Below, one piece after another: positions 33,677-38,167 of a stretch of 38,167 bases of DNA. Position 1 is the first letter of the stretch. Each line of letters begins with the position of its first letter. This stretch comes from Gemmatimonadales bacterium UBA7835 (GTDB taxonomy: Bacteria > Gemmatimonadota > Gemmatimonadetes > Longimicrobiales > Gaopeijiaceae), in contig DLTN01000042.1 in assembly GCA_002500925.1 (NCBI GenBank), positions 14,622 to 52,788 on the forward strand, in the 5' to 3' direction. Position numbers and translations under genes: made by a program. Below the pieces are notes generated by a model that did no database searches, was not told the origin of the DNA, and saw only the letters and a program-made list of their open reading frames with translations.

Positions 33677-34249
33677 ATGTCGGACAACGTTTCACGGCGC
33701 GGTGCAGCAGATATGGGAATGCTGCTGATGATCTTAGCATTCGCGGTCATCGGTGGATTCATGTTCTGGCTAAATGGTCAGGCAGCTGCAGAGCGTCAGG
33801 CCCAATTGGATGCCGCAGCCGCGCGTGCGGCTGCAGAAGAAGAGGCTGCTGCTGCGACCGTCGAGACGGTTGCGATCGGAGATATCGAAGTTGATCCAAC
33901 ACCTTATGTGGGGACTAAGCTGCGCAGTGAGGGTGCTGTAGCGAGCATGCTGGGGACTCAGGGTTTCTGGCTGGCAACGCCTAGCGGAAACCCTTTCCTA
34001 GTGTCCTGGTCAGCGGAGGCATTCGATGGCCCAGCTATTGCTATGGGTGACACCATTGCGGTTGAGGGGGTGGTAACTGAAATGCAGGAACTGACTCTGG
34101 TAGAATGGTCTACAGCTCAGACTATCTCTGATGTCGACCGTATGGTTGCTGAATTCGCGACCCATTACATCGACGCCGATCGCGTGGACATCATGCGCGG
34201 AGAGGGCGAAGCTGAGGAAGGCTCCGAGGGTGCAGCCGGCGGGAACTGA
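33677..34249 (+). CDS. Membrane-anchored protein of unknown function, possible OB-fold exterior domain
   Basis: I do not recognise a named family. ATG 33677 is nine bases after AAAGGAAGG; in-frame ATG 33668 and TTG 33629 are alternatives. The 190 residues comprise a short basic start (SRRG), one hydrophobic helix (about 14-33), an Ala/Glu-rich probable coiled coil (36-60), and a compact domain (about 66-170) with alternating beta-like segments (YVGTKLRSEGAVASML, GFWLATPSGNPFLVSW, MGDTIAVEGVVTEMQELTLVEW) that suggest an OB fold. The tail (174-190) is Glu/Gly-rich. Arginines before the helix predict the domain outside the cytoplasm. It lies between rplQ and rpmB, close enough to be co-transcribed. 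Confidence 0.85.
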   Translation: MSDNVSRRGAADMGMLLMILAFAVIGGFMFWLNGQAAAERQAQLDAAAARAAAEEEAAAATVETVAIGDIEVDPTPYVGTKLRSEGAVASMLGTQGFWLATPSGNPFLVSWSAEAFDGPAIAMGDTIAVEGVVTEMQELTLVEWSTAQTISDVDRMVAEFATHYIDADRVDIMRGEGEAEEGSEGAAGGN

Positions 34250-34290
34250 GTCAAACAAGTCAATGATTCGAACAAAGCAGGAATAAAGAG

Positions 34291-34503
34291 ATGGCTCGAG
34301 TGTGCTACATATGCGAAAAGCGTCCCGCGACCGGCAACAATGTCAGTCACGCGCATAACAAGACACGTCGCCGTTGGCTGCCAAACCTTCAGACGGTCAA
34401 GATCGTCGACGAGAGTGGTCAGCGTCGGCGGGTACGTGTGTGTACCCGGTGTATTTCTGCCGGCTTGGTTATCAAAGCTCCGCCGATAACGGTCGAGGTC
34501 TAA
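34291..34503 (+). CDS. rpmB: Large ribosomal subunit protein bL28 (zinc form)
   Basis: bL28 is a late 50S assembly protein near the E site. The 70 residues MARVCYICEKRPATGNNVSHAHNKTRRRWLPNLQTVKI fit the family. C5, C8, C51 and C54 form two CxxC pairs, the zinc-binding form. ATG 34291 follows AGGAATAAAGAG. rpmB is usually elsewhere (often with rpmG in enterics); here it ends the ribosomal block. Confidence 0.96.
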   Translation: MARVCYICEKRPATGNNVSHAHNKTRRRWLPNLQTVKIVDESGQRRRVRVCTRCISAGLVIKAPPITVEV

Positions 34504-34560
34504 CAAGTCGAGTGGGCCTGAGAGCCGGAGGCGCTTGAGTAGCGTCGACTCACGATACAG

Positions 34561-34590
34561 AGGCCTTCCCGAGCGATCGGGAGGGCCTTT
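34561..34590 (+). terminator. Rho-independent terminator after rpmB
   Basis: AGGCCTTCCCGA (34561-34572) pairs with TCGGGAGGGCCT (34577-34588) over 12 positions with one G-U, around loop GCGA, then TTGCTCATT. It closes the ribosomal block. A weaker helix AGTCGA/TCGACT (34506-34511 with 34545-34550) encloses the bases just before it. Confidence 0.85.
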
Positions 34591-34620
34591 GCTCATTGAT
34601 AAAACAATCGGAATTACGTT

Positions 34621-35472
34621 TTGGACCTTCTAGTTACCGGCGGCACTGGTCTGCTGGGATCTGCGGTGGTCAGGGCAGCAGAGGAGAGGAATTGGAAGGT
34701 TACTGCTCCTTCCCATTCTGAGATGGACGTTGTTGACCTAGAGTCTTGTGTACGGGTGATAAAGTCGAAGTCTCCTGATTGTGTGATTCACTGCGCTGCG
34801 TTTACCGAGGTAGATAAGGCGGAGATGGAGCCCGAACGGGCGATGCGAGTGAATCGAGATGGTTCTGCGAACGTTGCACGAGCTGCAGTCTTAGCCGGAT
34901 CTGACATCGTTCATATTTCAACGGATTACGTGTTCGATGGCCGTGCGAAATCCCCGTACGGAACGGACGAGCCAGTATCACCACTTGGAGTTTATGCAAC
35001 TTCTAAAGTGGCGGCGGAAACGGCCGTTATTGAGGAAACCTCAGGTCTTGTATCACTCCTTATAGTTCGCACAGGGTGGTTGTATGGGGGCGGGCGTAGA
35101 GATTTCGTAGATAAGGTGCTCGAGAGTGGTGAAGCCGGTGAAGATCTGCAGATTGTTGATGATCAGAGAGGGTGTCCGACATGGACCTGCAACGCGGCGG
35201 AGTCAGTGCTTGATCTTATCGACTTGGAAATGTCGGGAATAATGAACGTGAGAGACGCCGGCCAGACGACGTGGTGTGAATTCGCCAGAGCGGTTTTGGG
35301 TATGGCCGGGATAAGTTCGACCGTTGAAGGTGTTTCTTCACGATCGTTTGGTGCGCCTGCTCGCCGTCCTTCATATTCAGTTCTTGACTTAGCCGACACG
35401 GAGTTGGCGCTTCAACGAAAGATGATGCCATGGCGAAAGGCATTGCGATTATACATGAGCAAACGGAGCTGA
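34621..35472 (+). CDS. rfbD: dTDP-4-dehydrorhamnose reductase (RmlD family)
   Basis: It reduces dTDP-4-keto-L-rhamnose to dTDP-L-rhamnose with NADPH, in the cytosol, for surface glycans. The 283 residues begin MDLLVTGGTGLLGSAVV, with the nucleotide-binding GGTGLLG at 7-13, HISTDYVFDG near 97-106, and the catalytic pair Y125-x3-K129 (YATSK). TTG 34621 is the only start giving the family N-terminus; the ribosome site is weak (CGGAA). No promoter was resolved in the 30 bases after the terminator. Confidence 0.92.
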   Translation: MDLLVTGGTGLLGSAVVRAAEERNWKVTAPSHSEMDVVDLESCVRVIKSKSPDCVIHCAAFTEVDKAEMEPERAMRVNRDGSANVARAAVLAGSDIVHISTDYVFDGRAKSPYGTDEPVSPLGVYATSKVAAETAVIEETSGLVSLLIVRTGWLYGGGRRDFVDKVLESGEAGEDLQIVDDQRGCPTWTCNAAESVLDLIDLEMSGIMNVRDAGQTTWCEFARAVLGMAGISSTVEGVSSRSFGAPARRPSYSVLDLADTELALQRKMMPWRKALRLYMSKRS

Positions 35473-35583
35473 GACTGTGTCGGAAACGCAACAGGAGCTG
35501 AGTTTTTCAAGGTGTTCTGATGCGATGCAGTGCATACAGTCCCAGAGCCTTCTCGCGGTGCAAGTATCAAGCTCGGAGACAGT

Positions 35584-36360
35584 ATGAAAGGAGTAGTCCT
35601 TGCCGGTGGTTTGGGAACTCGTCTGCTCCCTATGACGCGTGTTACCAATAAGCATCTGCTGCCCGTCTTCGATCGCCCGATGATTTACTATCCTCTCCAG
35701 CAACTCACTTCAGCAGACATCGACGATATCCTAGTCGTAACTGGAGGTGATCACGCTGGAGATTTTCTGAAGGCATTAAGAAATGGCCAGGACTTTGGGC
35801 TAGATCACCTCCGATACGCATATCAAGAGGGTGAGGGCGGTATTGCAGCAGCTCTAGCTCTAGCCGAGGACTTCGCGGGAGGAGAGCCGATAGTGGTAAT
35901 ACTTGGTGATAACTTGTTCGAAGATTCTCTCGCACCCTTGATCCATGAGTTTCAGCGAAATCCGATTGGGGCGATGCTGCTCCTCAAGGAGGTGGACGAC
36001 CCGGATCGATTTGGTGTCGCTGCGGTCGAAGGAGACCGCGTTGTTAGTATCATAGAGAAGCCTTCAGAGCCGGAGACGAACCTCGCTGTCACTGGTTGCT
36101 ATATGTACGATTCGAGGGTTTTTGATGTTATTCGGGGTCTTACGCCGTCCGAAAGAAACGAGTTGGAGATCACTGATGTGAACAATCAGTACATAGCTTG
36201 GCAGGAAATGCGACACATTAAACTGAAGGGCTGGTGGACGGACGCGGGGACGCGTCCCTCACTTCACCATGCGGCTAATCTTGTTGCTGAGTCTCGCGAG
36301 AACCCGGTCTTGAGCGGTAGGCGAGTAGTTGGTGAGCTTGAGTCTTCCGGAGGGGCTTGA
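35584..36360 (+). CDS. rfbA: Glucose-1-phosphate thymidylyltransferase, short form
   Basis: It joins glucose-1-phosphate and dTTP to make dTDP-glucose, the first step to dTDP-rhamnose. ATG 35584 opens 258 residues MKGVVLAGGLGTRLLPMTRVTNKHLLPVFDRPMIYYPL; the in-frame ATG at 35530 has no ribosome site. The nucleotide loop is 8-18. Metal-binding aspartates are D109 (LGDN) and D220 (WWTDAGT). At 258 it lacks the C-terminal helices of the 290-residue E. coli type, like the short SpsI/archaeal RmlA forms. The 111-base gap before it holds no gene. Confidence 0.93.
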   Translation: MKGVVLAGGLGTRLLPMTRVTNKHLLPVFDRPMIYYPLQQLTSADIDDILVVTGGDHAGDFLKALRNGQDFGLDHLRYAYQEGEGGIAAALALAEDFAGGEPIVVILGDNLFEDSLAPLIHEFQRNPIGAMLLLKEVDDPDRFGVAAVEGDRVVSIIEKPSEPETNLAVTGCYMYDSRVFDVIRGLTPSERNELEITDVNNQYIAWQEMRHIKLKGWWTDAGTRPSLHHAANLVAESRENPVLSGRRVVGELESSGGA

Positions 36361-36364
36361 GCTT

Positions 36365-37402
36365 ATGCGCGTCCTCGTGACGGGAGGTGCAGGTTTCATT
36401 GGGTCGAGCCTCGTTCGTCACTTACTCGACGAGGACCCGGGTACACATGTCACGACTCTGGACGCGCTCACATACGCTGGACACTTAGAGAATCTGTCTG
36501 GAGTACTAGACAGCCCACGCCACAAATTCGTACGAGGTGACGTCTGTGACGGACATCTTTTGCGTGAGGTCATGAAAGAAGTCGACCTAGTGTTTCACCT
36601 CGCAGCAGAGTCACATGTCGATCGTTCGATTGAGCAAGATCAGCCGTTCGTCAGGACGAATGTGGTTGGCACTGCGATGACGCTGGCGGCAGCGCTAGAG
36701 ACTTCGGTCAGCCGCTTCATAAATGTGTCAACCGATGAAGTGTACGGAGAACTGCCGTGGAGAGATCCTAAGGAATACGAGGGTGGTTTTTCCGAGGTTC
36801 TAGGGCAGGGAATGAACCGTAGCGTTGACGATAGAGAGCGATTCACCGAGGACACCCCTCTTTCGCCGCGATCTCCGTATGCGGCTACAAAAGCGGCCGG
36901 GGATCACCTTTCGCATGCTTACCATGTAACCCATGGGTTAGACGTAGTTATAACGCGCTGCTCGAACAACTATGGTTCACGTCAGTATCCAGAGAAGCTT
37001 ATTCCGCTAATGGTCCGGAAAGCCCTTAAGGGAGACTCTCTGCCGGTATATGGTGACGGTCTTCACGTGCGGGATTGGATCCACGTCGACGATCATTGCC
37101 GGGGCCTAATTGCGGCTGCTCGGCATGGGACAGCTGGGCGCGTGTACAATTTCGGCGGTGACTCCGAAAGGACGAACTTGAGTGTAGTGAGCGACATTCT
37201 TGAGGTGCTAGGGCTGTCTGATTCTCTGATCGAATTCGTGAAGGATCGCGCAGGGCATGACCGTAGGTATGCAATCGATGCGTCTCGTGCTCGAGACGAA
37301 CTTGGATGGTCACCGCAAATCGAGTTCGGCCAAGGGCTGGAGAGCACCGTCGAGTGGTACCGAAGTCAGTCAGACTGGTTAGAAGTGGTTACGCGCTCGT
37401 GA
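36365..37402 (+). CDS. rfbB: dTDP-glucose 4,6-dehydratase
   Basis: An NAD-dependent short-chain dehydrogenase that converts dTDP-glucose to dTDP-4-keto-6-deoxyglucose. ATG 36365, about nine bases after GGAGGGG (36349-36355), gives 345 residues beginning MRVLVTGGAGFIGSSLV. VSTDEVYGE (near 122-130) holds the catalytic T-D-E triad, and Y172-x3-K176 (YAATK) is the catalytic pair. RCSNNYGSRQYPEKLIPLM and GDGLHVRDWIHVDDHCRG are family signatures. It follows rfbA by four bases. Confidence 0.96.
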   Translation: MRVLVTGGAGFIGSSLVRHLLDEDPGTHVTTLDALTYAGHLENLSGVLDSPRHKFVRGDVCDGHLLREVMKEVDLVFHLAAESHVDRSIEQDQPFVRTNVVGTAMTLAAALETSVSRFINVSTDEVYGELPWRDPKEYEGGFSEVLGQGMNRSVDDRERFTEDTPLSPRSPYAATKAAGDHLSHAYHVTHGLDVVITRCSNNYGSRQYPEKLIPLMVRKALKGDSLPVYGDGLHVRDWIHVDDHCRGLIAAARHGTAGRVYNFGGDSERTNLSVVSDILEVLGLSDSLIEFVKDRAGHDRRYAIDASRARDELGWSPQIEFGQGLESTVEWYRSQSDWLEVVTRS

Positions 37403-37487
37403 CTCTGTCATAATCTCTGGTACCGTTCCAGCACGGTGTTCTTTGATTATCGTTTTCCATCCCCCAAACACTATCTAGAACGGAAAT

Positions 37488-38167
37488 ATGACGGAGCAAA
37501 CATCGACTACGCTCGGAATCATAGGGCTGGGATACGTAGGCTTGCCGCTTGCTGTGGAAGCGGGGCGGGCTGGTATCAAGGTCCTCGGCTTTGACGTCAA
37601 TCCGTCGGTTGTCGATATCGTGAATGCGGGGGGGTCACACATTCAGGATGTTCCAGCGGCTAATATTGAGAAGCTCCGACAGGATAGATGCCTCGAGGCA
37701 ACCTTTGACATGACCCGTCTGAGGGAATGTGATGTAGTGTCCATCTGTGTACCCACACCGCTGTCAAAGACACGTGACCCCGATGTTTCTTATATCCTTG
37801 CGGCTTCTGAATCAGTTGCCGAAGGATTGCATACCGGTCAGGTGATCGTGCTTGAGTCCACCACGTATCCGGGAACGACGAGGGAAGTTTTACTTCCCGC
37901 CCTTGAGGCAACTGGGTTAAGAGTGGGCAAGGATTTTCACCTCTGTTTCTCGCCGGAGCGTGTCGACCCGGGAAATCCGAAGTGGCATACAAAGAACACG
38001 CCAAAAGTGATCGGTGGCATCACGAAGGAATGCACAGCCGCGGGAGTGGAGTTCTATGAAAGGTTCTTAGACACTCTGATTCCAGTATCCTCGACCGAGG
38101 CCGCTGAGATGACGAAGATTCTAGAGAACACGTTTCGGGCTGTGAACATCGGGCTTGTAAACGAGAC
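37488..38167 (+). CDS. Nucleotide-sugar 6-dehydrogenase, WbpA-like (3' truncated by window end)
   Basis: It belongs to the UDP-glucose/UDP-N-acetylhexosamine dehydrogenase family, which oxidises the C6 alcohol to an acid with two NAD. The visible 226 residues begin MTEQTSTTLGIIGLGYVGLPLAVEAG; the NAD-binding GLGYVG is at 13-18. VSICVPTPLSKTRDPDVSYI, VLESTTYPGTTREVL and FSPERVDPGNPKWHTKNTPKVIGG follow. SPERVDPGNP resembles UDP-GlcNAc 6-dehydrogenases (WbpA) more than UDP-glucose enzymes (SPEFLREG), so WbpA-like is the better guess. The catalytic cysteine lies beyond the end. The 85-base gap before it has no clear promoter. Confidence 0.9.
   Translation, partial: MTEQTSTTLGIIGLGYVGLPLAVEAGRAGIKVLGFDVNPSVVDIVNAGGSHIQDVPAANIEKLRQDRCLEATFDMTRLRECDVVSICVPTPLSKTRDPDVSYILAASESVAEGLHTGQVIVLESTTYPGTTREVLLPALEATGLRVGKDFHLCFSPERVDPGNPKWHTKNTPKVIGGITKECTAAGVEFYERFLDTLIPVSSTEAAEMTKILENTFRAVNIGLVNE

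Overview
The window carries one of the most conserved gene neighbourhoods in bacteria: a 34-kb run of transcription and translation genes on the + strand, followed by the start of a cell-surface sugar locus. Every gene I can support is on the + strand. No insertion sequence, prophage gene or CRISPR array is visible. GC is moderate (mid-fifties by eye) and GTG or TTG start codons are frequent. The proteins are clearly bacterial. Zinc-binding forms of S4, S14, L28, L33 and L36, a zinc-LID adenylate kinase, and nucleotide-sugar genes next door suggest a free-living Gram-negative-type organism. I lean to Gemmatimonadota or a neighbouring phylum from general protein character, but this is inference and the sequence alone does not settle it.

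Layout. 1-141: possible tail of an upstream gene. 270-302: hairpin with T-run. 369-677: tRNA-Tyr(GTA), tRNA-Gly(TCC), tRNA-Thr(GGT), then tuf, rpmG, secE, nusG, rplK, rplA, rplJ, rplL, rpoB, rpoC (to 13980). A strong hairpin follows rpoC. udk (uridine kinase) is an unusual insertion at 14180-14797. A promoter and an attenuator-like leader precede rpsL. Then come rpsL, rpsG, fusA and, without a second tuf, the S10 and spc genes rpsJ to secY, then adk and map. infA, normally found after map, is absent; a good sigma70-type promoter sits there instead, before rpmJ, rpsM, rpsK, rpsD, rpoA, rplQ. An unrecognised membrane-anchored protein gene lies between rplQ and rpmB. A terminator at 34561-34590 closes the block. 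The last 3.5 kb holds rfbD, rfbA, rfbB and a truncated nucleotide-sugar dehydrogenase.

The genes act together as the elongation machinery (EF-Tu, EF-G), most ribosomal proteins, all three large RNA polymerase subunits (alpha, beta, beta prime), the NusG elongation factor, the SecY/SecE translocon core, and methionine aminopeptidase, which trims the new chains. The final genes make dTDP-6-deoxy-hexose and UDP-uronic-acid type precursors for surface polysaccharide.

The most interesting content is in the gaps. Several intergenic regions hold RNA structure that looks regulatory: a hairpin whose whole six-base loop pairs with a site just upstream of rplA (3436-3482); a pseudoknot or switch between rpsM and rpsK (31043-31093); a promoter plus terminator hairpin plus competing antiterminator-like helix before rpsL (14944-15031); a terminator with stacked helices between rpsG and fusA (16021-16081); and a long nested hairpin between rplL and rpoB (5315-5389). 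These are candidates for ribosomal-protein autoregulation or RNA processing. I found no wholly new gene system.
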